Assembly (NCBI GenBank): GCA_019415335.1
Contig: DXKH01000020.1
Span: forward strand, 1 to 32,898
DNA: 32,898 nt
Reading direction: 5' to 3'
Source of the DNA: Citrobacter sp.
GTDB lineage: Bacteria; Pseudomonadota; Gammaproteobacteria; Enterobacterales; Enterobacteriaceae
Shown: one piece after another, positions 22,465 through 31,760 of the stretch
Layout of the letters: each line of letters starts with the position of its first letter
How positions within the stretch are numbered: the stretch's first letter is position 1
Notes under the pieces: model-generated
Told to the model about the DNA's origin: nothing
The model's database searches: none
What the model saw: only the letters and a program-made list of their open reading frames with translations
Program-made: the position numbers and the translations under genes

Positions 22465-23225
22465 AAAAGGCACGTATTGAATGGCAAGGTCAACTGCACG
22501 ATGTCCATGTTGATGAACGCGGCCAGGTACAACTGGCGAATGGTAAGCAGCTAAATGAAGGTGAATTTCGCTGGCTACCTCCCTGTAATGGCACACTTTT
22601 TGCGTTGGGCCTGAACTACGCCGACCACGCCAGCGAACTAGAGTTTAAGCCGCCAACTGAACCTTTAGTGTTTATCAAAGCGTCAAACACTCTTCTCGGC
22701 CACCAGCAGGAGTCGGTAAGACCGGATAACGTTGAGTACATGCACTACGAGGCTGAACTGGTGGTGGTGATTGGCAAAACCGCGCGTAAGGTCGCCGAAG
22801 CCGACGCCATGGAGTACGTGGCCGGGTACACCGTCTGCAACGACTACGCCGTCCGCGACTATCTGGAAAACTACTATCGCCCCAATCTGCGGGTAAAAAG
22901 CCGTGACACTCTGACACCAATAGGACCCTGCATCGTCGACAAAGCGGATATTCCTGACCCGCACACCCTGGCACTGCGCACTTGGGTCAACGGCGAACTG
23001 CGCCAGCAGGGCACCACCGCCGATCTAATCTTCAGCATCCCGTTCCTGATCGCTTATCTGAGCGAGTTTATGACCCTGCAACCGGGCGACATGATCGCCA
23101 CTGGTACGCCAAAAGGGCTGTCAGACGTGGTGCCGGGCGATGAAGTGATCGTCGAAGTGGAAGGCGTCGGCCGTCTGGTCAACCACATCATCAGTCAGCA
23201 GGCATATGAGGAGAAGCTGTCATGA
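22461..23225 (+). CDS. hpaG2: HpaG2, C-terminal subunit of homoprotocatechuate isomerase/decarboxylase
   Basis: A 254-aa FAH-fold protein. An N-terminal extension of about 45 residues (MKKARIEWQGQLHDVHVDER onward), not present at the fusion joint of E. coli HpaG, is followed by the familiar core GTLFALGLNYADHASELEFK, EYMHYEAELVVVIGK and the C-terminal GDMIATGTPKGLSDVVPGDE. The EAE in HYEAEL and later acidic residues are the expected divalent-metal ligands. The ATG at 22461 overlaps the hpaG1 stop, and the gene's end overlaps the hpaE start, so translation is coupled on both sides. It has its own start and extension, which argues for the ancestral unfused form. Confidence 0.93.
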   Translation: MKKARIEWQGQLHDVHVDERGQVQLANGKQLNEGEFRWLPPCNGTLFALGLNYADHASELEFKPPTEPLVFIKASNTLLGHQQESVRPDNVEYMHYEAELVVVIGKTARKVAEADAMEYVAGYTVCNDYAVRDYLENYYRPNLRVKSRDTLTPIGPCIVDKADIPDPHTLALRTWVNGELRQQGTTADLIFSIPFLIAYLSEFMTLQPGDMIATGTPKGLSDVVPGDEVIVEVEGVGRLVNHIISQQAYEEKLS

Positions 23226-24688
23226 AAAAGATTAACCATTGGATCAACGGCAAAAACGTCGCGACCACGGAGTATTTCCACACCACCAACCCGGCAACAG
23301 GAGAAGTGCTGGCGGAAGTGGCCTCCGGCGGAGCCGACGAAGTGAATCAGGCGGTGGCGGCAGCGAAGGAAGCGTTCCCTAAATGGGCCAATCTGCCGAT
23401 GAAAGAGCGTGCACGTCTGATGCGCCGTCTGGGCGACCTGATCGACCAGAACGTCCCTGAAATTGCCGCCATGGAGACAGCCGATACCGGCCTGCCGATT
23501 CATCAGACCAAAAATGTGCTGATCCCTCGTGCATCGCATAACTTCGAGTTTTTTGCCGAAGTGTGCCAACAGATGAACGGCAAGACCTATCCGGTCGATG
23601 ACAAGATGCTCAACTACACCCTCGTACAGCCAGTCGGCGTTTGTGCGCTGGTGTCGCCGTGGAACGTGCCGTTTATGACCGCCACCTGGAAAGTCGCGCC
23701 ATGCCTGGCATTGGGCAATACCGCTGTGCTGAAGATGTCCGAGCTTTCGCCGCTGACTGCCGATCGTCTGGGTGAACTGGCGTTAGAAGCAGGCATTCCG
23801 GCAGGCGTACTGAACGTAGTTCAGGGCTATGGCGCAACAGCAGGCGATGCGCTGGTACGCCACCACGACGTACGCGCGGTGTCGTTTACCGGCGGTACCG
23901 CCACCGGGCGCAATATCATGAAAAATGCCGGGCTGAAAAAATACTCCATGGAACTGGGCGGCAAATCACCGGTGCTGATTTTTGAAGATGCCGATATTGA
24001 ACGTGCTCTCGATGCCGCACTGTTCACCATCTTCTCGATCAACGGTGAACGCTGCACCGCCGGCTCGCGCATCTTTATCCAGCAGAGCATCTACCCCGAA
24101 TTCGTCAAACGCTTTGCTGAACGCGCCAACCGCCTGCGCGTCGGCGATCCAGCCGACCCGAACACTCAGGTAGGCGCGCTGATTAGCCAACAGCACTGGG
24201 AGAAAGTCGCTGGCTATATCCGCCTCGGCATTGAAGAAGGGGCAACCCTGCTGGCGGGCGGCCCGGATAAACCCACCGACCTGCCTGCACATCTGAAAAG
24301 CGGCAACTTCCTACGACCAACGGTGCTGGCGGATGTCGACAACCGCATGCGTGTCGCGCAGGAAGAGATTTTTGGCCCGGTAGCGTGTCTGCTGCCGTTT
24401 AAAGACGAGGCGGAAGGTCTGCGCCTGGCCAACGATGTGGAGTACGGCCTCGCCTCTTATATCTGGACCCAGGACATCAGCAAAGTGCTGCGCCTGGCAC
24501 GCGGCATCGAAGCCGGAATGGTGTTCGTCAACACGCAGAACGTCCGCGACCTGCGTCAGCCGTTTGGCGGAGTGAAGGCTTCTGGTACAGGCCGTGAAGG
24601 CGGCGAATACAGCTTTGAAGTGTTCGCCGAAATGAAAAACGTCTGCATCTCGATGGGCGACCATCCGATCCCAAAATGGGGAGTCTGA
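23222..24688 (+). CDS. hpaE: HpaE, 5-carboxymethyl-2-hydroxymuconate semialdehyde dehydrogenase
   Basis: A 488-aa NAD-dependent aldehyde dehydrogenase that oxidises the ring-cleavage product of homoprotocatechuate. Visible motifs are SPWNVPFMTATWK, FTGGTATGR (nucleotide binding), MELGGKSP with general-base Glu244, and INGERCTAGSR with nucleophile Cys278. Length and motifs are those of HpaE. The ATG overlaps the hpaG2 stop and hpaD starts 2 bases after the stop, so it sits in a tightly packed operon. Confidence 0.97.
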   Translation: MKKINHWINGKNVATTEYFHTTNPATGEVLAEVASGGADEVNQAVAAAKEAFPKWANLPMKERARLMRRLGDLIDQNVPEIAAMETADTGLPIHQTKNVLIPRASHNFEFFAEVCQQMNGKTYPVDDKMLNYTLVQPVGVCALVSPWNVPFMTATWKVAPCLALGNTAVLKMSELSPLTADRLGELALEAGIPAGVLNVVQGYGATAGDALVRHHDVRAVSFTGGTATGRNIMKNAGLKKYSMELGGKSPVLIFEDADIERALDAALFTIFSINGERCTAGSRIFIQQSIYPEFVKRFAERANRLRVGDPADPNTQVGALISQQHWEKVAGYIRLGIEEGATLLAGGPDKPTDLPAHLKSGNFLRPTVLADVDNRMRVAQEEIFGPVACLLPFKDEAEGLRLANDVEYGLASYIWTQDISKVLRLARGIEAGMVFVNTQNVRDLRQPFGGVKASGTGREGGEYSFEVFAEMKNVCISMGDHPIPKWGV

Positions 24689-24689
24689 T

Positions 24690-25547
24690 ATGGGAAAGTT
24701 AGCTTTAGCTGCAAAAATTACACACGTTCCGTCGATGTATCTTTCTGAACTGCCGGGTAAAAACCACGGCTGCCGTCAGTCAGCCATCGATGGACATAAA
24801 GAGATAAGCAAACGCTGCCGCGAAATGGGCGTCGATACCATCATCGTGTTCGACACCCACTGGCTGGTCAACAGCGCCTATCACATCAACTGTAGCCCCC
24901 ATTTTGAGGGGAACTACACCAGCCACGAACTGCCGCACTTTATTCGCGACATGGCCTACCGCTACGAAGGGAACCCGGCACTGGGTCAATCAATCGCCGA
25001 TGAAGCCGTCAAACTGGGTGTGCGTGCTCAGGCACACAACATTCCCAGCCTGACGCTGGAATACGGCACTCTGGTACCCATGCGCTATATGAACGAAGAC
25101 AACTACTTCAAAGTCGTTTCCATCTCAGCGTTCTGTACCGTGCATGACTTCGCGGACAGTCGCAAGCTGGGTGAAGCAATTCTTAAAGCTATCGAGAAAT
25201 ACGACGGCACCGTGGCTGTCCTGGCCAGCGGCTCACTGTCGCACCGCTTTATCGACGATCAGCGTGCGGAAGAAGGCATGAACAGCTACACCCGCGAGTT
25301 CGACCATCAGATGGACGAACGCGTCGTGAAACTGTGGCGTGAAGGTAAGTTCAAAGAGTTCTGCACCATGCTGCCAGAGTACGCCAACTACTGCTACGGC
25401 GAGGGCAACATGCACGACACAGTGATGCTGCTCGGCATGCTGGGCTGGGATAAATATGACGGCAACGTTGAATTTATCACCGAGCTTTTCGCCAGTTCCG
25501 GCACCGGCCAGGTCAACGCCGTCTTCCCGCTGCCGGAACAGGTTTAA
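24690..25547 (+). CDS. hpaD: HpaD, 3,4-dihydroxyphenylacetate 2,3-dioxygenase
   Basis: A 285-aa extradiol ring-cleavage dioxygenase of the class III (LigB-type) family. It opens the homoprotocatechuate ring to 5-carboxymethyl-2-hydroxymuconate semialdehyde using Fe(II). Plausible metal ligands are His12 (ITHVPSMY), His57 (FDTHW) and Glu124 (LEYGTLVP), and SHRFIDD near residue 187 is another family hallmark. It starts 2 bases after hpaE and is followed by hpaF. Confidence 0.95.
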   Translation: MGKLALAAKITHVPSMYLSELPGKNHGCRQSAIDGHKEISKRCREMGVDTIIVFDTHWLVNSAYHINCSPHFEGNYTSHELPHFIRDMAYRYEGNPALGQSIADEAVKLGVRAQAHNIPSLTLEYGTLVPMRYMNEDNYFKVVSISAFCTVHDFADSRKLGEAILKAIEKYDGTVAVLASGSLSHRFIDDQRAEEGMNSYTREFDHQMDERVVKLWREGKFKEFCTMLPEYANYCYGEGNMHDTVMLLGMLGWDKYDGNVEFITELFASSGTGQVNAVFPLPEQV

Positions 25548-25557
25548 GGAGTTCAGA

Positions 25558-25938
25558 ATGCCGCACTTTATTGCCGAGTGTACTGACAACATCCGTGAAC
25601 AGGCCGATTTACCCGTTCTGTTCGGTAAAGTTAACGAGGCGCTGGCGGTGACCGGCATCTTTCCCATCGGCGGCATTCGCAGTCGCGCCATCTGGCTGGA
25701 TACCTGGCAGATGGCCGACGGCCAGCATGATTATGCCTTCGTGCATATGACGCTGAAAATCGGCTCCGGGCGTAGCCTGGAGTGCCGTCAGGACGTGGGT
25801 GAGATGTTGTTTGCGCTGATTAAGGCCCATTTCGCCACGCTGATGGAGAGCCGCTATCTGGCACTGTCGTTCGAAATCCAGGAATTGCACCCGACGCTGA
25901 ATTACAAACAGAACAACGTGCACGCGTTATTTAAATAA
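25558..25938 (+). CDS. hpaF: HpaF, 5-carboxymethyl-2-hydroxymuconate delta-isomerase
   Basis: A 126-aa isomerase of the tautomerase/CHMI family. The ATG at 25558 ([19 protein letters not shown]) is chosen because Pro2 must become the N-terminal catalytic base after Met removal, and AAGGAG lies about 7 bases upstream. The longer frame from 25456 would overlap hpaD. Its length equals the known E. coli enzyme. It follows hpaD by 10 bases and precedes a REP pair. Confidence 0.96.
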   Translation: MPHFIAECTDNIREQADLPVLFGKVNEALAVTGIFPIGGIRSRAIWLDTWQMADGQHDYAFVHMTLKIGSGRSLECRQDVGEMLFALIKAHFATLMESRYLALSFEIQELHPTLNYKQNNVHALFK

Positions 25939-25948
25939 TGTGCAAATT

Positions 25949-26022
25949 GCCCGGTGGCGCTGTGCTTACCGGGCTTACACCGGCCATGAATTGTAGGCCG
26001 GATAAGCGAAGCGCCATCCGGC
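25949..26022. repeat. REP pair (BIME) between hpaF and hpaH
   Basis: Two palindromic REP units lie in opposite orientation. The first has GCCCGGT (25949-25955) pairing with ACCGGGC (25968-25974). The second, GTAGGCCGGATAAGCGAAGC onward, has GCCGGAT (25997-26003) pairing with ATCCGGC (26016-26022). The second is the GTAGGCCGGATAAG type common in Escherichia, Salmonella and Citrobacter. It probably stabilises the upstream message. Confidence 0.85.
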
Positions 26023-26045
26023 AATGCAATGCCACAGGAACCACT

Positions 26046-26849
26046 ATGCTCGATAAACATACCCATACTCTGATCGCCCAGCGTCTAAACCAGGCGGAAA
26101 AACAGCGCGAACAGATCCGCGCTATTTCGCTGGACCACCCGACGATCACCATCGAAGACGCCTACGCCGTTCAACGCGAATGGGTAAAAATGAAAATCGC
26201 CGAGGGCCGCGTGCTTAAAGGCCACAAAATCGGTCTTACCTCCAAAGCGATGCAGGCCAGCTCGCAGATTAGTGAACCGGACTACGGCGCGCTGCTGGAT
26301 GATATGTTTTTCCACGATGGCGGCGATATTCCCACCGACCGCTTTATCGTTCCCCGCATTGAAGTTGAACTGGCCTTCGTGCTGGCAAAACCGCTGCGCG
26401 GCCCGAACTGCACCCTCTTCGACGTCTACAACGCTACCGACTATGTGATCCCGGCGCTGGAGCTAATCGATGCCCGCTGCCACAACATCGACCCGGAGAC
26501 CCAGCGCCCGCGCAAGGTCTTCGACACCATCTCCGATAACGCCGCCAACGCCGGGGTGATCCTCGGCGGTCGCCCCATCAAACCCGACGAGCTGGATCTG
26601 CGCTGGATCTCCGCCCTGCTCTATCGCAACGGCGTGATCGAAGAGACTGGCGTGGCCGCTGGGGTACTCAATCACCCGGCCAACGGCGTGGCCTGGCTGG
26701 CGAATAAGCTTGCGCCGTATGACGTCCAACTGGAAGCCGGTCAGATTATTCTCGGTGGCTCCTTTACCCGTCCGGTTCCCGCGCGCAAGGGCGACACTTT
26801 CCACGTCGACTACGGCAACATGGGCGCGATTAGCTGCCGGTTTGTTTAG
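26046..26849 (+). CDS. hpaH: HpaH, 2-oxo-hept-4-ene-1,7-dioate hydratase
   Basis: A 267-aa hydratase of the FAH/MhpD-like family that hydrates 2-oxo-hept-4-ene-1,7-dioate before the aldolase step. Metal-binding acidic clusters are visible in [13 protein letters not shown] and [10 protein letters not shown], and the C-terminus has the expected [14 protein letters not shown]. The ATG at 26046 ([12 protein letters not shown]) has AGGA upstream and gives the known length; the frame extending back to 25938 runs through the REP pair and is not real. Confidence 0.96.
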   Translation: MLDKHTHTLIAQRLNQAEKQREQIRAISLDHPTITIEDAYAVQREWVKMKIAEGRVLKGHKIGLTSKAMQASSQISEPDYGALLDDMFFHDGGDIPTDRFIVPRIEVELAFVLAKPLRGPNCTLFDVYNATDYVIPALELIDARCHNIDPETQRPRKVFDTISDNAANAGVILGGRPIKPDELDLRWISALLYRNGVIEETGVAAGVLNHPANGVAWLANKLAPYDVQLEAGQIILGGSFTRPVPARKGDTFHVDYGNMGAISCRFV

Positions 26850-26859
26850 GAGAAACATG

Positions 26860-27651
26860 ATGAATAACGCGTTTAAAGATGCCTTAAAAGCCGGTCGCCC
26901 ACAGATTGGCCTATGGCTTGGACTCACCAGCAGCTACAGCGCAGAGCTACTGGCCGGGGCTGGGTTCGACTGGCTGTTAATTGATGGAGAGCATGCGCCG
27001 AACAGCGTGCAAACGATACTGACCCAACTGCAGGCGATCGCCCCCTATCCCAGCCAACCTGTGGTGCGACCGTCATGGAACGACCCAGTGCAAATTAAAC
27101 AACTGCTGGATGTGGGTGCGCAGACCCTGCTGGTACCGATGGTGCAGAACGCAGCCGAAGCGCGACTGGCAGTGAAGGCCACCCGCTACCCGCCCGCAGG
27201 TATTCGCGGCGTAGGCAGCGCGCTCGCCCGTGCCTCACGCTGGAACCGCATCCCTAATTACATCCATCAGGCCAACGACGCAATGTGCGTGCTGGTGCAA
27301 ATTGAAACCCGCGAAGCGCTAAAAAACCTGTCACAGATCCTCGACGTTGAGGGCGTGGACGGCGTGTTTATCGGCCCAGCCGATCTCAGTGCCGATATGG
27401 GATTTGGCGGCAATCCGCAGCACCCAGAAGTACAGACCGCCATTGAACAGGCCATCGCGCAAATTCGTGCAGCCGGCAAAGCGCCGGGGATCCTGATGGC
27501 CAATGAACAGCTGGCGAAACGTTATCTGGCGCTAGGCGCACTGTTCGTTGCCGTCGGCGTTGATACCACTCTGCTGGCCCGTGGCGCAGAAGCGCTGGCG
27601 GCGCGGTTCGGGGGGGAAATAAACGCGCCGGGTTCGCCAGGCGTCTACTAA
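26860..27651 (+). CDS. hpaI: HpaI, 4-hydroxy-2-oxo-heptane-1,7-dioate aldolase
   Basis: A 263-aa class II pyruvate aldolase that splits 4-hydroxy-2-oxo-heptanedioate into pyruvate and succinate semialdehyde. Motifs are [11 protein letters not shown] (His base), [26 protein letters not shown] (metal Glu) and [10 protein letters not shown] (metal Asp). The second ATG of the ATGATG pair (26860) is chosen because GGAG is 7 bases upstream and it aligns with the known E. coli start; 26857 is the alternative. The stop is directly followed by a REP-like hairpin. Confidence 0.95.
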   Translation: MNNAFKDALKAGRPQIGLWLGLTSSYSAELLAGAGFDWLLIDGEHAPNSVQTILTQLQAIAPYPSQPVVRPSWNDPVQIKQLLDVGAQTLLVPMVQNAAEARLAVKATRYPPAGIRGVGSALARASRWNRIPNYIHQANDAMCVLVQIETREALKNLSQILDVEGVDGVFIGPADLSADMGFGGNPQHPEVQTAIEQAIAQIRAAGKAPGILMANEQLAKRYLALGALFVAVGVDTTLLARGAEALAARFGGEINAPGSPGVY

Positions 27652-27653
27652 TG

Positions 27654-27677
27654 CCCGGTAAGCGCAGCGCTACCGGG
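27654..27677. repeat. REP-like hairpin between hpaI and hpaX
   Basis: CCCGGTA (27654-27660) pairs perfectly with TACCGGG (27671-27677), and the loop contains inner complementary GCGC copies. It begins 3 bases after the hpaI stop. It resembles the first unit of the REP pair at 25.95 kb and probably protects the hpaI 3' end. Confidence 0.7.
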
Positions 27678-27723
27678 TAAAAATAGCCGTACCCTACAAA
27701 ATTCCCATTAGAGGAAAATGACA

Positions 27724-29100
27724 ATGAGCGATACATCATCTGCCATCCCGGAAAAGTTCGATCCGGCTAACCAGCACAAACAGCTGACGGCGCAGCAGCA
27801 GTCAGTTATCAACAAACTGTTCCGTCGCCTGATCGTATTTTTGTTCGTACTCTTTATCTTTTCGTTTTTAGACAGGATCAATATCGGCTTTGCCGGACTG
27901 ACCATGGGGCAGGATCTGGGACTGAACGCCACCATGTTCGGCCTTGCCACCACCCTGTTTTACGTCACCTACGTGATTTTTGGCATACCCAGCAACGTGA
28001 TGCTCAGCATCGTCGGCGCTCGCCGCTGGATTGCCACCATCATGGTGCTATGGGGCATCGCCTCTACCGCCACCATGTTCGCCACCGGGCCTAATAGCCT
28101 CTATATCCTGCGTATGCTGGTGGGGATTACCGAGGCTGGTTTTCTGCCCGGCATTTTGCTGTACCTGACTTACTGGTTCCCAGCCTTTTTCCGCGCCCGC
28201 GCCAACGCGTTGTTTATGATTGCTATGCCTGTCACTACCGCTCTGGGGTCGATCGTTTCTGGATATATTCTGTCGATGGACGGCATGCTTAGCCTGCGCG
28301 GCTGGCAATGGCTGTTCTTGCTGGAAGGCTTCCCGTCGGTGCTGCTCGGCGTTATGGTCTGGTTCTGGCTCGATGATTCGCCATCGAAGGCGAAATGGCT
28401 GACGGCAGAAGACAAAAAGTGCCTGCAGGAGATGATGGATAACGATCGCCTCATGCTGGTACAGCCGGAAGGGGCGATCAGCCATCACGCCATGCAACAA
28501 CGCAGCCTGTGGCGGGAAGTATTTACGCCGATCGTGCTGATGTACACCCTGGCCTACTTCTGCCTGACGAACACACTCAGTGCGATCAGTATCTGGACGC
28601 CGCAGATCCTTAAAAGCTTTAACGAAAGCAGCAGCAATATCACTATCGGCCTGCTGGCAGCAATCCCGCAGATTTGTACCATTCTCGGAATGATCTACTG
28701 GAGCCGTCACTCTGATAAACATCGAGAGCGTAAGCATCATACCGCTCTACCTTTTCTGTTTGCCGCTGCAGGCTGGTTGCTGGCTTCGGCCACCGATCAC
28801 AACCTAATCCAACTACTGGGAATCGTGATGGCCTCCACCGGCTCCTTTAGCGCCATGGCCATCTTTTGGACCACCCCAGATCAGTCGATCAGCCTACGCG
28901 CCAGAGCTATCGGAATTGCGGTGATCAACGCCACCGGCAATATCGGATCAGCAGTAAGCCCATTAATGATCGGCTGGCTGAAAGATATTACTGGCAGCTT
29001 TAGCAGTGGTCTGTGGTTTGTTGCCACCCTGTTGGTCATTGGCGCGGTGATTATCTGGGCTATTCCGATGAAAGGTTCGCGTCCTCGCGCGACGCCGTAA
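27724..29100 (+). CDS. hpaX: HpaX, 4-hydroxyphenylacetate MFS permease
   Basis: A 458-aa inner-membrane transporter of the major facilitator superfamily (anion:cation symporter type) with 12 predicted membrane segments and cytoplasmic N-terminus. LFVLFIFSFLDRINIGFAGL marks helix 1 and its family motif; ISLRARAIGIAVINATGN lies in the second half. It closely follows E. coli HpaX as I recall it. The start MSDTSSAIPE at 27724 matches the known protein; the in-frame ATG at 27718 is too close to the AGAGG. It supplies substrate to HpaBC. Confidence 0.95.
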   Translation: MSDTSSAIPEKFDPANQHKQLTAQQQSVINKLFRRLIVFLFVLFIFSFLDRINIGFAGLTMGQDLGLNATMFGLATTLFYVTYVIFGIPSNVMLSIVGARRWIATIMVLWGIASTATMFATGPNSLYILRMLVGITEAGFLPGILLYLTYWFPAFFRARANALFMIAMPVTTALGSIVSGYILSMDGMLSLRGWQWLFLLEGFPSVLLGVMVWFWLDDSPSKAKWLTAEDKKCLQEMMDNDRLMLVQPEGAISHHAMQQRSLWREVFTPIVLMYTLAYFCLTNTLSAISIWTPQILKSFNESSSNITIGLLAAIPQICTILGMIYWSRHSDKHRERKHHTALPFLFAAAGWLLASATDHNLIQLLGIVMASTGSFSAMAIFWTTPDQSISLRARAIGIAVINATGNIGSAVSPLMIGWLKDITGSFSSGLWFVATLLVIGAVIIWAIPMKGSRPRATP

Positions 29101-29109
29101 GGAGCCGCT

Positions 29110-30000
29110 ATGTGTCAGAGCTCTATCGCCAATATCGATATCAACAAAGAGTACGATGAGAGTCTGGGAACGGAAGATGTGCATTATCAGTCTTTTGCCC
29201 GCATGGCGGAGTTCTTTGGCCGCGATATGCAGGCGCACCGTCACGACCAGTATTTTCAGATGCACTTTCTTGATACCGGGCAGATTGAACTGCAGCTTGA
29301 CGAGAGTCGTTATTCAGTACAGGCACCGCTGTTCGTTCTGACACCGCCCTCAGTGCCGCACGCCTTTATCACTGAGTCTGATAGCGATGGACACGTACTG
29401 ACGGTGCGGGAGGATTTGGTCTGGCCGCTGTTGGAGGTACTTTACCCCGGCACACGGGAAGCCTTCGGCCTGCCGGGTATCTGCCTGTCACTGGCCGATA
29501 AGCCCGAAGAACTGGAGGCTCTAACGCACTACTGGCGGCTGATACAACGTGAGTCGACCTCGCAATTACCGGGACGTGAACACACTCTGATGCTGTTGGC
29601 GCAGGCAGTGTTCACTCTACTACTACGGAATGCGAAGCTTGACGATCATGCCGCCAGCGGGATACGCGGCGAGCTAAGGCTGTTTCAACGTTTTAACCAG
29701 CTAATCGATAACCACTATCACCAGCACTGGACGGTGCCGGATTATGCCTGCGAGCTGCATCTGACCGAATCCAGACTGACTGATATCTGTCGCCGCTTCG
29801 CTAACCGCCCACCAAAAAGGCTAATTTTCGACAGACAGTTGCGCGAAGCCAAGCGGCTATTGCTGTTTTCCGACAGCGCGATCAACGAAATAGCCTGGCA
29901 GTTGGGTTTTAAGGACCCAGCCTATTTCGCTCGCTTCTTTAACCGTTTAGTGGGCTGCTCACCGAGCGCGTTCAGACTGAATAAAGTGCCAGTGTCGTGA
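29110..30000 (+). CDS. hpaA: HpaA, AraC-family activator of hpaBC
   Basis: A 296-aa AraC/XylS regulator that activates the hpaBC promoter in the presence of 4-hydroxyphenylacetate. The N-terminal half is a cupin-like sensor (QAHRHDQYFQMHFLDTGQIE, LTPPSVPHAF) and the C-terminal 100 residues carry two helix-turn-helix motifs, ending with the family signature INEIAWQLGFKDPAYFARFF. AAGGAG lies directly upstream of the ATG, 9 bases after hpaX. hpaB follows after a 178-base promoter gap. Confidence 0.95.
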   Translation: MCQSSIANIDINKEYDESLGTEDVHYQSFARMAEFFGRDMQAHRHDQYFQMHFLDTGQIELQLDESRYSVQAPLFVLTPPSVPHAFITESDSDGHVLTVREDLVWPLLEVLYPGTREAFGLPGICLSLADKPEELEALTHYWRLIQRESTSQLPGREHTLMLLAQAVFTLLLRNAKLDDHAASGIRGELRLFQRFNQLIDNHYHQHWTVPDYACELHLTESRLTDICRRFANRPPKRLIFDRQLREAKRLLLFSDSAINEIAWQLGFKDPAYFARFFNRLVGCSPSAFRLNKVPVS

Positions 30001-30178
30001 TTCTGCTTACCCTTTCATTCTAAATGACGTCTGGATCACAGAACGTTATCTCACCTGAAAAGTACCCACAGATGACCTAAAAGTCTCTTCACGGAAACCT
30101 TGTTAACCGCTTCAATTGAACAACAAAAACAAAACATAAATCTAACACCAATTCCAATTAATACTGAAGAGGTCCCCT
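30001..30178 (+). promoter_or_regulatory. hpaBC promoter region
   Basis: A 178-base gap between hpaA and hpaB, where the HpaA-activated promoter is known to lie in E. coli. TTGAAC (30116-30121) is a possible -35, but no well-spaced -10 is clear, as expected for an activator-dependent promoter. No strong terminator hairpin was seen after hpaA. Confidence 0.5.
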
Positions 30179-31741
30179 ATGAAACCTGAAAATTTCCGTG
30201 CAGACGCTAAACGCCCGTTAACTGGTGAAGAGTATTTGAAGAGCTTGCAGGACGGCCGCGAAATCTATATTTACGGTGAGCGCGTTAAAGACGTGACTAC
30301 GCATCCGGCTTTTCGCAACGCAGCCGCTTCTGTCGCCCAAATGTACGATGCGCTGCACAAACCCGCATTGCAGGACACTTTGTGTTGGGGTACCGACACC
30401 GGCAGCGGCGGCTATACCCACAAGTTTTTCCGCGTCGCGAGAAGTGCCGATGACCTGCGCCAGCAGCGCGATGCTATCGCCGAATGGTCGCGCCTGAGCT
30501 ACGGCTGGATGGGTCGTACTCCGGACTACAAAGCCGCGTTTGGTTGTGCGCTGGGTGCTAACCCAGAATTTTATGGTCAGTTTGAACAGAACGCCCGCGA
30601 CTGGTACACCCGCATTCAGGAAACCGGCCTGTACTTTAACCACGCCATTGTCAACCCACCGATCGACCGCCATAAGCCAGCGGATGAAGTAAAAGACGTC
30701 TATATCAAGCTCGAGAAGGAGACCGACGCTGGGATTATCGTCAGCGGTGCAAAAGTGGTAGCTACCAACTCTGCGCTGACCCACTACAACATGATTGGCT
30801 TCGGCTCCGCGCAGGTGATGGGCGAAAACCCGGACTTCGCGCTGATGTTCGTTGCGCCAATGGATGCCGAAGGGGTCAAACTTATCTCTCGCGCCTCCTA
30901 TGAGCTGGTCGCCGGAGCAACCGGATCGCCATACGATTATCCGCTCTCCAGTCGCTTCGACGAAAACGATGCGATCCTGGTCATGGATAACGTGCTGATC
31001 CCGTGGGAAAACGTGCTGATCTATCGTGACTTCGACCGCTGCCGCCGCTGGACGATGGAAGGTGGCTTCGCCCGTATGTATCCGCTGCAGGCCTGCGTGC
31101 GTCTGGCGGTGAAGCTCGACTTTATCACAGCCCTGCTGAAGCGCTCGCTGGAGTGCACCGGTACCCTGGAGTTCCGCGGCGTACAGGCCGAGCTTGGCGA
31201 AGTCGTGGCCTGGCGCAATATGTTCTGGGCGCTGAGCGACTCAATGTGCGCCGAAGCAACGCCGTGGGTCAACGGGGCATATCTGCCGGATCACGCCGCG
31301 CTGCAAACCTATCGCGTGATGGCGCCGATGGCTTACGCCAAAATCAAAAATATTATTGAGCGCAGTGTCACCAGCGGCCTGATCTATCTGCCGTCCAGCG
31401 CACGCGATCTCAATAACCCGCAAATCAACGAATATCTGGCGAAATACGTGCGCGGATCGAACGGTATGGATCACGTCGAGCGCATCAAGATCCTCAAACT
31501 AATGTGGGACGCCATCGGCAGCGAATTTGGTGGCCGCCACGAGCTGTATGAAATTAACTACTCCGGTAGCCAGGACGAAATCCGCCTGCAGTGCCTACGC
31601 CAGGCACAGAGCTCCGGCAACATGGACAAAATGATGGCGATGGTCGATCGCTGCCTGTCCGAGTACGACCAAAATGGCTGGACGGTTCCACATTTGCACA
31701 ACAATTCCGATATCAACATGCTGGATAAGCTGCTGAAGTAA
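30179..31741 (+). CDS. hpaB: HpaB, 4-hydroxyphenylacetate 3-monooxygenase, oxygenase component
   Basis: The 520-aa FADH2-dependent oxygenase that hydroxylates 4-hydroxyphenylacetate to 3,4-dihydroxyphenylacetate, the first pathway step. Family sequences include LSYGWMGRTPDYKAAFG in the N-terminal half and PYDYPLSSRFDENDAILVMD with NVLIPWENVLIYRD in the middle. The length equals E. coli HpaB. GAGG lies 7 bases before the ATG. It forms a two-gene unit with hpaC, which supplies reduced flavin. Confidence 0.97.
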   Translation: MKPENFRADAKRPLTGEEYLKSLQDGREIYIYGERVKDVTTHPAFRNAAASVAQMYDALHKPALQDTLCWGTDTGSGGYTHKFFRVARSADDLRQQRDAIAEWSRLSYGWMGRTPDYKAAFGCALGANPEFYGQFEQNARDWYTRIQETGLYFNHAIVNPPIDRHKPADEVKDVYIKLEKETDAGIIVSGAKVVATNSALTHYNMIGFGSAQVMGENPDFALMFVAPMDAEGVKLISRASYELVAGATGSPYDYPLSSRFDENDAILVMDNVLIPWENVLIYRDFDRCRRWTMEGGFARMYPLQACVRLAVKLDFITALLKRSLECTGTLEFRGVQAELGEVVAWRNMFWALSDSMCAEATPWVNGAYLPDHAALQTYRVMAPMAYAKIKNIIERSVTSGLIYLPSSARDLNNPQINEYLAKYVRGSNGMDHVERIKILKLMWDAIGSEFGGRHELYEINYSGSQDEIRLQCLRQAQSSGNMDKMMAMVDRCLSEYDQNGWTVPHLHNNSDINMLDKLLK

Positions 31742-31760
31742 CCAGCAGTGGGAGGTCACA

